Assembly: GCA_034687125.1 (NCBI GenBank)
Contig: JAQGBZ010000426.1
Location: forward strand, 1-49,952
Reading direction: 5' to 3'
DNA length: 49,952 nucleotides
From: Neelides folsomi
Lineage: Eukaryota > Arthropoda > Collembola > Neelipleona > Neelidae
Below, one piece after another: positions 10,726-23,087 of the stretch. Made by a program: the position numbers and the translations under genes. Below the pieces are notes generated by a model. It searched no databases. It was not told the origin of the DNA and was given only the letters and a program-made list of their open reading frames with translations. Position 1 is the stretch's first letter; each line of letters opens with the position of its first letter.

Positions 10726-13700
10726 TTAAAGATCAGGTGGGGGCATAAAGAATTCCCAACGAGGAGCCGAAGGCCCGGACCGCCCTGCCAAGATGATTCC
10801 CGCCACAAGAATGAGAAGGAGACAGAGAAGAACTTGCATGTTGGCCCGGGCCTTTTCCTGCTTCTCGGGATCGTTGGACGTCGCGTCCTCAAGATACTCC
10901 GCCATGGCTTGAAGACTCCTCATCGTCACTCGGAAAATGGCCCGTCCGAGTCGGAAACTTAGCTGTCCGATGTTCTCCGTCTCCTCTTCTCCTCCCGCGG
11001 ACTGGAGGGGCCGAGGAGGAGGAAGGACAGGAGGTGCGGGAGGAGGAAGCGGAACTTCGGGGCAATCCCCTCCCAGATCCGACTCCTCCGACTCGACGGA
11101 CATCCCAAGGGAACGATGGGGCGGAGCGAGATTGTAAAACGCTTGCGGAGGAATTGAAGGAAGTTCCACATTTGAAGCCGACAAACGCTCAGAATGAATT
11201 TCCTCAATGTCCAAATTGTCTGTTCGAATTGAAGGGACGTTTAAAGGGCCAGTGGAGGTCAGAGAGCTCAGCTACGAAATTCAAATAAAATTCATTAATT
11301 ATAATATAATTGAAAATAATTGCGTGTGTTTATACACCCAATCATTTAATTGTTTAATCAAAGTGATGTTAGGTACGTGAAGAACAGGAGATTGGATATT
11401 ATTCAAATTGAGAGACGTGGCGTTGAGTTGAGTGACGCGAAGCAAATCGACCTCCAATTCATCAAAATGAATCCTTGAGGGAAAAGTGAATTGCGGCTGC
11501 GGAGGAGGTGGAGGTGAATTGACCGGGGGTCGGAGGTCAATTATTGGAGACATCCGAACATTCATTACCTCATTTTCTCTCTCATCAGACTCGAACCGAG
11601 TGACAGAACTTCTAGACATATCATACATTTATTAAACAACAAGTTGAGAGACATTTACATTCATTCATGAGTGAAAACCTAACCAAATAAGCTCTGGGGA
11701 AGTTGAGAAAAAAATTTCTCTTTAGCTTTAGGTAAATTGAATTAGAAAAGGTTTTGAGAACTAAGGGGTTTTGATTCTATTATATAGAATATCAGCAGTA
11801 GATAATGAAAAAGAAAATTGCAAACCTCAGATTTGTAATTCTGATTTCCTCTTCATCGAAAGAGCCCATTTGATTGTTTTCCTCTTCGTATTCCTGGAAA
11901 GGGTCGGTTTGTACGCCCACGTTAATGTCGGACTTGAATGATTCTTCCATTTCCCTCTCCATCTCTCTTTCCAAATGCTCCCTTTGGAGTCTCTCCATGA
12001 TTTCCTCCACCCTTTCTTCTACGGAATCCTCGCGTCGTGTCACGGACCGCCCGAGGATTGGAATATTGTTGGACGTGAACAGAATTTCCTGGACCACTTG
12101 GACTTCCTCCGCTTCCATCTCCTCGTCCATGTTGGCATAATGTCGAGCCCCCACAAGTCTTTCCAACGAGCTCTGGTCCAAGTCGTTGAGAACAGTGGGA
12201 GGTTCCCGATGAGGTCGCGGTGGCGGAGGGAGCGGTCGCCCCTGCATCCCAACCACAGGGCTTTTCTCTTCTTCGCCCTTCCGTCGCGGTGGTCTCTTCG
12301 GCTTCACGGTGCTATAAGTCCGGTGGGGACGGGAAGGCGGAACGATGTGGAACGTCCGAGGTGTGTATCGAGGAAGAGAGAAAAATCCCATTTCTTGACT
12401 GCGACGCTTCAAGCTCCCGCTCTTTTGCTTCTTCTTCCTCGGCACCGTTTTCGGCTCTTTCTGAACAAAGGCGTAGCCAGAGTCGTCAATGTAGTCGAAA
12501 GAATCGTCGCCCTGAGTTTCCAGATTCGACTCTGGACGAGATTCAAAGTCTTCGAAAGACTGTTGAACTGAGGTCGACTGGAGATCAACAACATTTGACT
12601 CCTCAAGTTCTTCAGGGTTTTTTTCGCTCTTTTTCTTTTCTCTTTTTGGAGGCCTCGGCTCAGGGATATCTTCCGTTGTTTGGACATCTTCTGGTTCTCT
12701 CATCCACTCATTGGCTGCAATGGTGTTGTAATAAAGACCCCCATCCTTTGGTTCTTTCTTCCTCTTGGCTCTGGAAGGGCGTTCGGGTTGTTCGTTGACA
12801 GGTTCATAGCGGTCATCAGGTTCAATTTGGTCGTCAATTTTCTTAAGTTCTTCTTTAACTCTTCGCAGCCCCTCGTCCTCGTCCTCCATCATTGACGTGA
12901 GTTCTTCCTCTTCTTCTTCCTCTTTTTCTTCGCTCTCTTGTTGGTTCAAATAGGCTGAAATATATCCGGCCGTTTTTCGCTTTGGCCTCTCTGGAGGAAA
13001 AGTTTGAAAGTCCTTTCTGGGGGGTTTTTTAGGCGACCTTGTGGGCCTCATGGGCGGATAGTCGAATCCCGAAAGGGCGTTGACCATGGTGGGTCGAAAG
13101 GCTTGTCGGAGTTCTTCCACAAGGAATCTGTTCACTTCTTCGGCATCCTCGCCCTCGGAAATTCCGCGTTCTCTCAAGAAGAACTCGTCCGAGTCGATTT
13201 CTTCCAATACCCCGGGTCTTCTCATGAGGGAAGAAGAAGCCATTGAGGATCCAGGAGGAGATTCGGCACGGGAGCTGAAGTTGCCCGGTTCTTCCGACGC
13301 CTCTCGGCTTTGAACCAAATCCAAAGGAGATTCCCAATCCCGATCGGCCCGTCCAAGTAGTTGACTCCGGTGGACCTTTGGCCCTTCGGCAGGACTCATT
13401 CGCGCTTCTTCGTTGTTCTCGTAAATGTTTTCTTCGCGAGCTTTGATGTACGCAGATCGAGCAGCCCGCGGGGACTTTTTCATATTGCCCTCGTTGGGTT
13501 CTTTTCGCCCTTTAAATCTAAATGTCTTTTTGGGTTCTTCTTCTTCCCCCTCTTCTGGCTGCTTCTTCTGACCTTCTTGTCTCAGGATCGTCGATTGACA
13601 TTTCTCGTTCAATTTCACCCCCAACACTTTCATGTTGGCCCCAATGCCCTTCATTTTTTGGCCCAGTCCCTTGGAGGTTTGAGAGGCTCGTTGGCCAAAT

Positions 13701-16700
13701 CCTTTAATTTTACCACCAATTTTGTCCAAGTTTCTGTGGACTTGCTGATGTCTAAGTTGGGCAGGAGTGAGCTTTTGCTCTTCCTCCTCCTCGAGGGTGT
13801 CCACCGAAGGCTGAGTTATCAAAATCTGGGGGTCTTCCCTTTGTTGAGTTTCAGCCAAGTCCTGGACGCGACCGGAGATTTCATGTGCATATTGAGATGC
13901 GAGTTGATTCTCGGCTGGGGCAAATTTGCGAGGTGGTTTTTTCTTGGGTGGATCTGGACGTGGCGGAGGAGTTTTGCTCCGTTTGAATCTTTTGGTGAAA
14001 TCAAGGTCCATGAACTTTCGCTTCTTTTCCTTTTTGGCACCTGTGTCTTCTCCTTCCATGTTATTGAACTGCTGTTCCAATTTGAGCACCTGCTCGAAAA
14101 CTTCCTCGTTCTCATACAATTTCTCTTCCTCTCTCCGTTGTTCTTCGGCCCTGTGTGCTTCTCTCACACGTCGCCCCTCCTCTGCATCTCGCTCTCTTTG
14201 AAGACGATCTTCTTCGGCTTGAATGAGCAAATCTCGCTTTGCCCCTTCCGTTTCGCTTTCCCTTTCCATACGTTCCTTCGTCCGCTTGGCATCCGCCTCC
14301 TCCGCCGCTGCCTGTTTTTTAATCAAAGCTTCTTCTTTGAGTCGCTTTTGTTCTTCCTTCACCCTCCGAACTTCCTCTGCTTCGATCTCTTTCAATCGTC
14401 GCTGCTCCTCGGCCTCCTTTTCCTTCTGGGCGGCTTTGGCCTTTTTCTTCTCCTCGGCTTCTTTTTCCCTTTGAGCCCTTTCTTCACATTTTATCCGCTT
14501 CTCCTCCTCGGCCTCTTTTTTCAATTTCTCGGTTTCGGCTTCTTTCCTCGCCTTTTCCGCCTCCTTCCTTTCTTTCTCAGCTGCTTTGGCCAGCTTTGGA
14601 TCCTCTGCAGCTTTGACAATTTGAATTTCCAGCTTTCCTTCCTCCACTTGCTCGTCCAACGGCGGTTCGTTAGATTCCAACTGGTTATCGAGAAAGTGCG
14701 TGGGAATTCCAGGGGCGAATCCGCGTTCAATCGCCTCCACACTTTCCTTCTTCATCTTCTCAGGTACGACTTGGTCTTCTTCGTTGTCATTGGGATCTTC
14801 GGCCTCGTTCGTTGTTTTCTTTCTGGATAATTTAATCCCCTTCCATTGATTGAATTTTGGGCGAACGGGGAGAGAAATCTTGCTCATCTTCTGCTTCATT
14901 TTATCTGCTTTGGATTTGAGACGATCAAAGGCACTTTTCTTCACACACGGAGTTGAGCTCGTTGGTTCTTCTGGAACTGATTGAGGTTCGGGGTTTTCCA
15001 CAGCGGGAGTTTGGTCCTCCTCCACCATGGCCGTTTCCTCCCCATCTTTCTTAACTAAAGGCCGCGATCTCGAGTTGTCCCCAATTTTTGGAACATGAAC
15101 ATTTCGTATCCCTGCCGTGAATGAGGTTTTGGAGTGTGAGCCAGCGGATTCCTCGTCTCCATCGTGAGAAACGAAATGATGCCATTCTTTGTCACCGTCG
15201 ATCCCAAAGTCGTAATTGTCAGGTTCGTTGAGTCCGTCGAGTCCCTCGGAATTCACAATCTAAACACAAAATAGAAATTATTATTTAATTCGAGATTTAA
15301 CAATAAAGGATTCTTATGAATAAGAAAGTGTAAATACATATCATACTAAATGTAAGACATGTATTTACACCTACATGGTATATGTACATAGAATAAGGGA
15401 TTTTAATTCAAGTAGAACTAATGTGAAAATGAATATGTTTACTTCAATGTCAGGTGGTATGTCGAGCATCCGACAGTCGAGTGAGGATGTTTCAGGATCT
15501 CCATGACCTTGGTGGAGAATTCCACTTCCAAAAAGGGGCGCATTCACGGGTTCGTAAACATTGTCACTGCCAAATAAGTAAATCATTTAGTACCTTCATC
15601 TGTATCAAAAATAGGCCCAAATGTATATCTAATATACTAAAATCTTACTGGCTAAGTATTATACTTCATCTACCTATATACATAGTTCCCAAACCCAGAT
15701 TAGTCAAAGATTGATTCCACCAAATGGTATTCTTAATACTCAACGGTAATTAACTTGAATCCAATGGGAATAAATTTAATTAATTGTGCCCAATTATCCC
15801 AATTTTACAATTTCCCCTATCGAGTGAAAGGAATAAATGATGACCTGTATCTCTTATTGATCCTGTCCATGCTTGAGAGGCGTTTGGAGGTTGGGAGAAT
15901 TGGGTTCGATTGGGAAATGGGTTTATTTTTCCTCCTCGGCGTGGGGATGTCCCATTCCCAGCCGGACTTTTTCCCCCCTGGGGTCTGGGGCTGGTAGACT
16001 TGACAACCACAGAAGACGTAGGGTTTGTCCATCGTCTCCCATGGCCTCTTGGACAGGGAATGTCGGTGAGGCTGAGGGTAAATTTAGACTCCACCACTTT
16101 GCCAATTGGGAAGCTCGGAGTTCAGGAATAGCTCCAGACGAACCATTCACTTTATTCTAATCAGCATACACATTGTGAACCCCTACATTCTACTCCCATA
16201 TACTCCCCGATAATTAGATACAATTAAGATCTGTAGTTGCAGACCATGTGAGCTTTCCTACTACAGAGAGAAGTGACATGTGAAGGATAGGGATTGTAGG
16301 TCTTGTACAACTGTTCCAGTTTCTTATTTTAGTGCAGACATGGTGGATCTCGTTATTCCATCACTCAGCGAGAGACATTTGATAAATGATTGATCTTACT
16401 CCATTTGGTCGGCGGGGTGGAGGAGAGTCCAGGGATAGCCGCCTCTTTCCCGCTTCCTCCTCACTTCTTCCCAAAGGTAGGTTTCGGGTGGAACTGGCGG
16501 TCGCCACCATTCTGAAACACAAATAAGAAAAGTCTCAAAATTGAACATTTTAGGTTATTTAAACAAACCTTGCCCATTATTGGAACCTTTCTCCCAAACT
16601 CAAAAAATAGAATTCTCAACACATTCAAACTATAAATGGAAAGTGTCTAAAGTGAGGGAAATTGTTCAATTTACATAGGAAATTTAAAGGAGTGAGGAAA

Positions 16701-17260
16701 TCTGAATACAATCCCCGACCCACTTTTTAGTTCTTTAATTTAAAACCCGAAGCTTTCAACTATTTGGGATATTAAACAATTTCCTCTGCTCAACGTGGAG
16801 GAATAAATGAGAGTTGTAGGAATGAGTTTCGCCTGCATGATCCAAGCCCAATTTCTCAACTGCACGTCCAAGAAGCCCAAATGGGTTCATTGTGTTGGGC
16901 TGATAGGAGATGTGGGAAGTTTCTCACATGGACTTATTTGGACCGGAGCCTGAGGCAAACCGAGACGTTTGAACATACCAATGAACGGATTTTTCAAACC
17001 CACCGAATCCCCATCTAAAACATCTCACTAACCGGGTAGTGATTAACAGGGGAAATGAATCAAACGCTAGTTTTTAAATGACTCTCATTTTCTAATAATA
17101 ATTAATAAAGGAGCGAGATGAGAAAGGTTGGGAAAACGAACTCCTAATAATGATAATGACCCTCAATATTGGTTCGGGGGAATCTGGGTAATTTAATGAA
17201 ATGTGTTTGTTTACTTGGAGTTGTCGGCCGCGTGTTGTCGTCCTCATCTTCCTTGTCCAT
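10726..17260 (-). CDS. large charged, tail-anchored membrane protein of unknown function
   Basis: Six exons join in frame: 17260-17215, 16511-16400, 15566-15443, 15259-11826, 11611-11338, 11271-10726; about 1,511 residues. I do not recognise it. The N-terminus holds a striking aromatic block ('PPETYLWEEVRRKRERGGYP', then 'WTLLHPADQ'). One exon of 3,434 bases supplies most of the chain: a Lys/Glu/Ala-rich likely coiled coil (about residues 310-490), a 'GLGQKMKGIGANMKVLGVKL' amphipathic stretch, many Pro/basic segments ('PPRKDFQTFPPERPKRK', 'PKRPPRRK'), acidic runs and 'DDSFDYIDDSGYAFV'. The last exon has proline runs, then one membrane helix ('VLLCLLLILVAGIILAG', about 1474-1493) and an 18-residue tail ending in PPPDL. 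A long cytoplasmic part with a short luminal tail is inferred. Candidates are a sarcoplasmic or nuclear-envelope anchor protein; no close family is claimed. The exon chain is firm in frame; only the first exon is less sure. Confidence 0.75.
15845..16065 (-). CDS. alternative exon (possible alternative first exon) of the large tail-anchored gene
   Basis: This stretch is open on the minus strand from an acceptor at about 16065 (ACCCTCAG) to a GTCATC donor after 15845. It encodes 'MDKPYVFCGCQVYQ' from ATG 16032, then a basic, proline-containing segment ending 'MDRINKRY'. It ends in phase 2, the same phase as exon 16511-16400, so either can splice to the exon at 15566. Joining both in series would need a poor acceptor (AAGAG|G near 16044). 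I therefore read it as an alternative start or cassette exon. It could instead be an intron with chance openness, but its GC is clearly coding-like. Confidence 0.45.
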
Positions 17261-17959
17261 GAAGACGTTTGGACCGGGAGGAAAATCCCGAGATTTCTCC
17301 TCCCACACTCCCAGACATCCAAATATAGAAGTGACTCCAACGCCTCCCTGCCCCACTCACACGAATCTCCCTAGCAAGTCTTCAATAACTTCTCATCCAT
17401 TTCCCCCATTTATTTCTCTATGTATGGACCAATGTGTTATGACCATGATGATCAAAATGAACAAATATCTAAACATATCCCAATATCGACATCTCTAACC
17501 ACATCAACCACTTCGTGAAATAAAACTCAAATGGGGCGTAGAAATTCTCTTTTTATTTCTTTGATTTGATTACAAATTTTAAAATATGACTTGGTTATAA
17601 ATAATAAAAGATTGAGATAATAAAAGTAAACATAGGAATCAACCCATGTGTATTATCAATAGCTAACTTAATAATAAAATTGGTTGAGTGACTTGGTCAA
17701 ATTTAAATAAACATTTGGTAAGTAGCTGAGAAGTTTTCTTTCCACACGGCCAGCACCAATCCAATCGTCGTTCAAGGCTAGAAATATTGAAGGTTCAAAT
17801 TAGCATCATTTGATAACATTGAGAGTAAATAAATTCTACAAACTCGTTCACAGTCAGTCTCATTTCAAACGAGAAAATCGACTTGATAGAATAATGAAAG
17901 AATCGAGAAAGAATGAACTGGAAAGAATGGAATTATTATGGGGTGGAGTGCGACTTTCT
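17261..17959. other. intergenic: 5' side of the large gene and 3' end of TRAPPC11
   Basis: Both neighbours are on the minus strand. The part up to about 17360 is a GC-richer leader of the large gene. An exon-like minus segment at about 17776-17668 follows an acceptor (TTTCTAG at 17779) and could be the alternative 3' end of TRAPPC11 (see that entry). Nothing else is supported. Confidence 0.4.
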
Positions 17960-20900
17960 TTATATATCCAATTCAATATATCTGTGGAATGAAAAGGGAA
18001 GATCTTTAAATACCGAAACGAAAATTTGAGCAGGGACGTTTCTGTGGACGATGGCAGAAGAGTCGATGGTCGATGGCGTGAGGTCAATGTTCAACTTCGG
18101 CATCCCCACAAGACCAGAAATGAGAGGGAAAAGAATGAAGGTGAATTTTGTCTCTTCTTTCCCTCTCAACTTCAACAGAACCTGAGGGTGAATATTAATG
18201 ATTAATCATAGTTTAAATAATGTGAAATCTTTCTCGAACCTTTCTGGGTCCGGAGCTCATGAAGGCTTCGGTAGAGTCCATGGAAAAACACAAGTCGTAG
18301 ACTCGAGCTGATAAATTCTTCATTTTGTATTTGATTATGAACGGAGTTTTGATCTTCGCACAGCCTGAGTCGAGGAAGGAAGATTCGAGGTACAACGGAC
18401 GGTGAAGGATTCCAATGGGGGCCAAATCCACAATTATCTTCTGACATGATCCAAAACCCCCAACTCTGGAAATAAAATAATTTCATTTTCAATTACGTGA
18501 GAATACATTATATAGAAATGTGAGTGCCTAAGTTTATGAGAATAATTAAGTTCGTGCCTTTCCCAATTGATAATAAATTTCCCCAAAGGACCATCCTCCT
18601 TTTCATTCAATTTCAACATGAAGAATGTGGAGAGAGTCTCTGTCTCTTTTAATAAAATATCCTTGAACTGATGGTCGGTTGAAGTCTTTGAGCAGCTTGA
18701 AGCCTTTTAAAAGTTAAATTATATAAAATAATATAAAATTAATTTGGTAACTGAATTTGATTAATAGTAGCTAAGTAATTATGTTAACCAACAATGTTTT
18801 CAATCTGAATGTCATGGATCAAAAGAGGAGATTTTGAAATATTCCTAATGGTGTAAAAAAGAGAGAAATTTTCGCCCAAGCAAACGTTCTCAATTTTGGC
18901 CCCTTCGTCGTTTAAGATCGTCTGTACAGTTTCAAAAGGGGCGATGAGTTCCATTGGCTCAACGGATTCGATCGAAAGACCTTGATTGTTCGAATCGTAG
19001 TATTTGCCCTATATATAATTTTGATTTTGAAATCAATTATTAAGACAATTACATATTGCATATTTGCATGTTTGATTTTGGATTTAATAAATCAATTAAA
19101 CAATATAGAAGAAATAATGAATTTACCTTAAGAATCAATTTGCTTTCTGTTTCCTGATTGTCCATTCCAAGATAATAAACGACACTTTCCGCTTCTTCAC
19201 CCGGTTTGATTCCTTCGTACTCAAAATTATAATTTAAATGTCGATTTGAACTCAGAAGATATTGGTCCTCTGGTTTAGTAGCCAAAAATATACCTGAAAT
19301 ATCAAAATATTTATCAGCTTGAAAAATGGAATTCACTGAAGGAAATTAATTTCCAAATTCATTGTATTAAATCTCACTTGGTATATTTGAAATGGAGATG
19401 ACCACATAGAGCTTCGTAATTGGAATGACATCCACATTCCTCCAAAATACGGAGATTTGATTCCAATCGTTTAAAATCATTGATTCAGCTTTGGCGACTC
19501 TCACTTTAATCATTGGCTTGGTTGGCTCTACTTTGATGTAAGTCTCTTTGTATTCCTCCTTCTGACCTTCACCATTCCTGCGATAAAAAGTTTAAATATA
19601 CATACAATTTAGTATTATTGCAATAAATGCAAAAGTGTTGATTTTTTCCACCTTTAATTAACTATTAGTTAGCTAAAAGTAATTAAGTGAATTCCTTACC
19701 AAAGATAAGAATTTCCAAGCAAGGCGAGGGAATAATGGAGAAAAACACTTTTGTCATTTCGTCCTATGTCCACGTATGCCACTTGGATCTTGAGAAAAAT
19801 AAATTTGCACATTTTAAGTTTCGTGGTTTAATTTATTTTAACAAGTAATCCAATAAAGAATAGAGATAATAATGGTGTTAATATTGTTCCTAAAATATTT
19901 TTATCTTCTTACCCTCACGATCTTTTGAGCATCTTTGGATGAAGGAGTAAAATCGATTGAGATTTCCTTCTTATCATTTGGTTCCAACGTAAGGGATTCG
20001 CTCACCTCACAAAAACCTTCTGGAATGAATCGAACCCCAAATTTACGAATTGTTATTGGAAAGTTATTCTGATTCCTGTAAAGTGTATGGAATTACTTTT
20101 TGAAATAAATTATCTTTTGAAATAAAATTGTATTATTTAAAGTTTTAAACAAAAATGAGGTTAAAATATCGGGTGATAAATATTATCAGAAAAGTGTTAA
20201 ATTACATGAAGGCAAAATTTATTTTGGCCTTTGAGAACATTTTGACTGATTCTTGCATGAAATGAGCTTGGCATTCCAAAATAGAGTGTGTGTGAACTTC
20301 AACATAAGAAATGAAGGGATCTTTGAGGGCCTTGGTCCAATTTTCCACGTTCATTGAAGATGAGGAAGAGGGGATTTGGGACTCGAGGACAGTCTGAAAA
20401 TTTTCCCAAAGATCTTTCTGCTCCTTCGTCCCAACCAAATCACTCAAATCCCGTTTGAGGAGGAAAATGAGGAAATTGAGATATTTGGGAACGTCGCCTT
20501 CAGCCAAAGCAGCTCGCAGACCCAAATCCGCCACAAAGAAAAGGATCTTTTTCCAGCTCTCACCCCCAAATTCCCGAATCACGTGGCTCATCAACATCAC
20601 ACACTTGGAATAATGTTTCTCGTTGTAAAACTCGAGTCCCATCATGTTCACTAATAGTTATCAAAAGAGATTTAAATCAAAATATTGTATGAATTCAAAT
20701 AAGACTTAAGACTTCTTAACTCACTAAGTTGGCAGCGTGTTCGACTACGTTGGGTTTTCTCTCTGCAGAAATCAGAGGCTCTTCCAAGATGATCAATGAT
20801 GCAATCCTGGAGAAAGAATAATTTACGGTTTAATTAACCTTACAAATAATATTATAAAAATATAAGTTTGTTTACATTTTATTTTTGTGTAAAGGAATTA

Positions 20901-23087
20901 CCAAATGATTAACTTTTTGTTCCAACTGTTGAACCAGAACGAGCCCGTTTTTGTCTTCTGTAGCAAACATATTCTGGGGGGAAAATGAGTTGATGCGCCA
21001 TGGTCTTTGGCCCAAATATTCGAGTTTCACGTCTCTGTTGTAAACATTCATATCACTCTGGCAGAAAAGATCCTGAGAAACAATTCATTATTTAACAATT
21101 ATTGAATACAACTTTTATAATTACGAACTATTTAATCCAAATCTCATATATAAATTGTATGTATACTTAAACTGTATAGAAAATTCCTATTATTTACAAT
21201 AAGATATTACATAGGTATATGGATAGAATCATTGGGTCATCTTAAATATTTAAAAGTTAAGATTGAAGGGAATCCCAATTTTCATTCAAATTCCCAATTT
21301 CCAACATTTTGGAAATGCAGCCATGTAATGGGGATGGGATTTGAGGATGGGATTTGGCCCCCCCCCCCCCTTGCATTGGCCTATTCATTCCATGGGATTT
21401 CAATGTGAACATTGGATTTGAGTTCTCAATCTACCCCAAGTAAAAGCGAAGTTGAGAAGGTTTATCATCTAAAATGCTTCTAAATCAAAATACCCCCAAA
21501 GTAGCACGAATAAATGGAATGATGATTTAAAATATATTTTAAACTATTAGTTAACCTAATCCTATTTAACTTACCAAACCAGATAACTTCTCTTGATAGA
21601 ATTTTTTCCTGAGCCTCGCAAAGTGAGCAGCTTTGAGGTAATAAGTGACGGGGTCCGGAAGGGCATTTACGCCCAATTTGAAATGTTGCTTCAAGAGATC
21701 GGCATAGTTGTGATATCTATACAAAGAGTGAATGGGTGAGATGAAGAAAATGTGACGGGAGGATTTTACTGATATTCCATCCATGCATAATGTTCAAACA
21801 ACAGTTGGGGGTTTCCAGTCACATTTCCCAGGACCGAGATGTGTTTCTCGAATTGAGCCTTGCAGGACTTGATGTCGGAATTGAGGAGGTAAAGACGGCA
21901 GAGACGATAAACCAAAATTCCACCCACGACCTTCATTTCTTGTATGTTGGAGTCGTTAGGTTTGATGGAGAAAAGGGCTTCGGACGCTGCTTGATAATGA
22001 CTATATATATATATATATATATCAAAATCATTCCTTTGCCAATTTTCACAAATTGAGAATAAATCAAAATACCTGATTGCTAAATTGACGTCTCGTCTGA
22101 TTTCTTGGAAAAACCCAATCTTGAAATTATAACGGACGTGGAGAGGAAGTTGTGCGGATTTGTCTTTACTCAGTTTCATCTTTTCCATCATGCTCTTCGT
22201 TTTGACTAAATAGTAAGATCGAGAAATATCGGGGAACCCTCCTTCCAATCTATAAATTCGACCAAGAATAAATGGTAGGTATTTAGGTATATTAAGAGAG
22301 TTAAGATTAAATATAAATAAATGAATGTACCTTTGAATACAAGCCTGAATTCTATCCGTGTGTGTGTGGGCCAAAACAAATAAATATTTAGGAGGAATCT
22401 CTGCAGCTGTACAGAGAGCTTGTGCTTTTTCAGTAGAGAAGTTTTCATCCCCGGCCGTTGGAGATTTAATGAGCATGAGTAAACTTTGTATGCCGTGTGG
22501 TCCGAGTTCCTCTCTGTCCATTTAATTCCATTAATTTTAACTATACATTCAGTGCTTTATTATTCTAATTAACTTATCGTAAATGTAAGAATCAATTTTT
22601 TAAATTAAGTAACCTCAGATTCTTCACCAATTTGGCGCATTCCGTTTTCTTCTCATTCCAAAACTCGTCTGTCCAATTGATATCAAAAAATATCACAGCT
22701 GCAGAGGCAATTTTCTTTGTGTGTTTCGAGCACCAATTGTATTTCAATAAACCACTAGGAATGTAATTCTCAACAGTCTCCGCCTAAATTAATAATTAAA
22801 TTGTAACATGATCCTAATCGCATTTAGAAAAAGAAAAGATTAATTATTTAATTAAGAACCTTGGTCTTTTTAGGTGCAAGTGAATAATCCGCTGAAGCCA
22901 GGATGTAATTGATCTTGTAATCTTTCATGGAGTTCTTTAAGTTCAGCATTTCCCAAATACATCGATGAACTTGATTTTCTTCTTTGTTCAATCCGATGAG
23001 AAGAACCAGCGGTTGCGGTGTTTCCAACAAGATCTTTGGGATCTTGTAAGGACAATACCAGCTGGGAATTTCACCTTCGGGGATCAT
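17960..23087 (-). CDS. TRAPPC11: trafficking protein particle complex subunit 11 (foie gras/gryzun)
   Basis: Seventeen exons join in frame: 23087-22860, 22783-22614, 22513-22331, 22249-22073, 22000-21770, 21716-21575, 21072-20902, 20806-20725, 20650-20206, 20075-19913, 19788-19700, 19577-19378, 19293-19127, 19008-18793, 18703-18507, 18465-18240, 18181-17960. The product is about 1,102 residues (human 1,133). TRAPPIII subunits act in ER-to-Golgi traffic and autophagy. The N-terminus has 'VLLIGLNKEENQVHRCIWEM'; the foie-gras region has 'ALCTAAEIPPKYLFVLAHT', 'LPLHVRYNFKIGFFQEIRRD', 'FEHYAWMEYQ' and 'LGQRPWR'; the C-terminal gryzun region has 'FPLISGLVGMPKLNIDL'. Two junctions use unusual donors (GTTGGT after 18793; GTATTC after 18507) chosen to keep frame. 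The last exon may instead splice at 18014 to 17776 and stop at once as '...IFVSP', closer to vertebrate 'IFVKP'. Confidence 0.92.
21358..21371. repeat. poly-C tract in a TRAPPC11 intron
   Basis: A run of about 14 C residues directly follows GG inside the intron between the exons at 21072 and 21575. It is unusual in this AT-rich sequence and is a likely length-variable site. Confidence 0.7.
22002..22022. repeat. (TA)n microsatellite at a TRAPPC11 splice acceptor
   Basis: About ten TA units form the intron end directly upstream of the TRAPPC11 exon that begins at base 22000, so the repeat supplies the pyrimidine-poor acceptor tract TATATATAG. Confidence 0.7.

Noticed and set aside
13361..14830. 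A 489-codon open frame on the plus strand, rich in Phe, Leu and Ser
   Set aside because: It is the antisense shadow of the Lys/Glu-rich coiled-coil part of the large minus-strand gene; GAA/AAG codons read as TTC/CTT. It has no splice structure or motif of its own.
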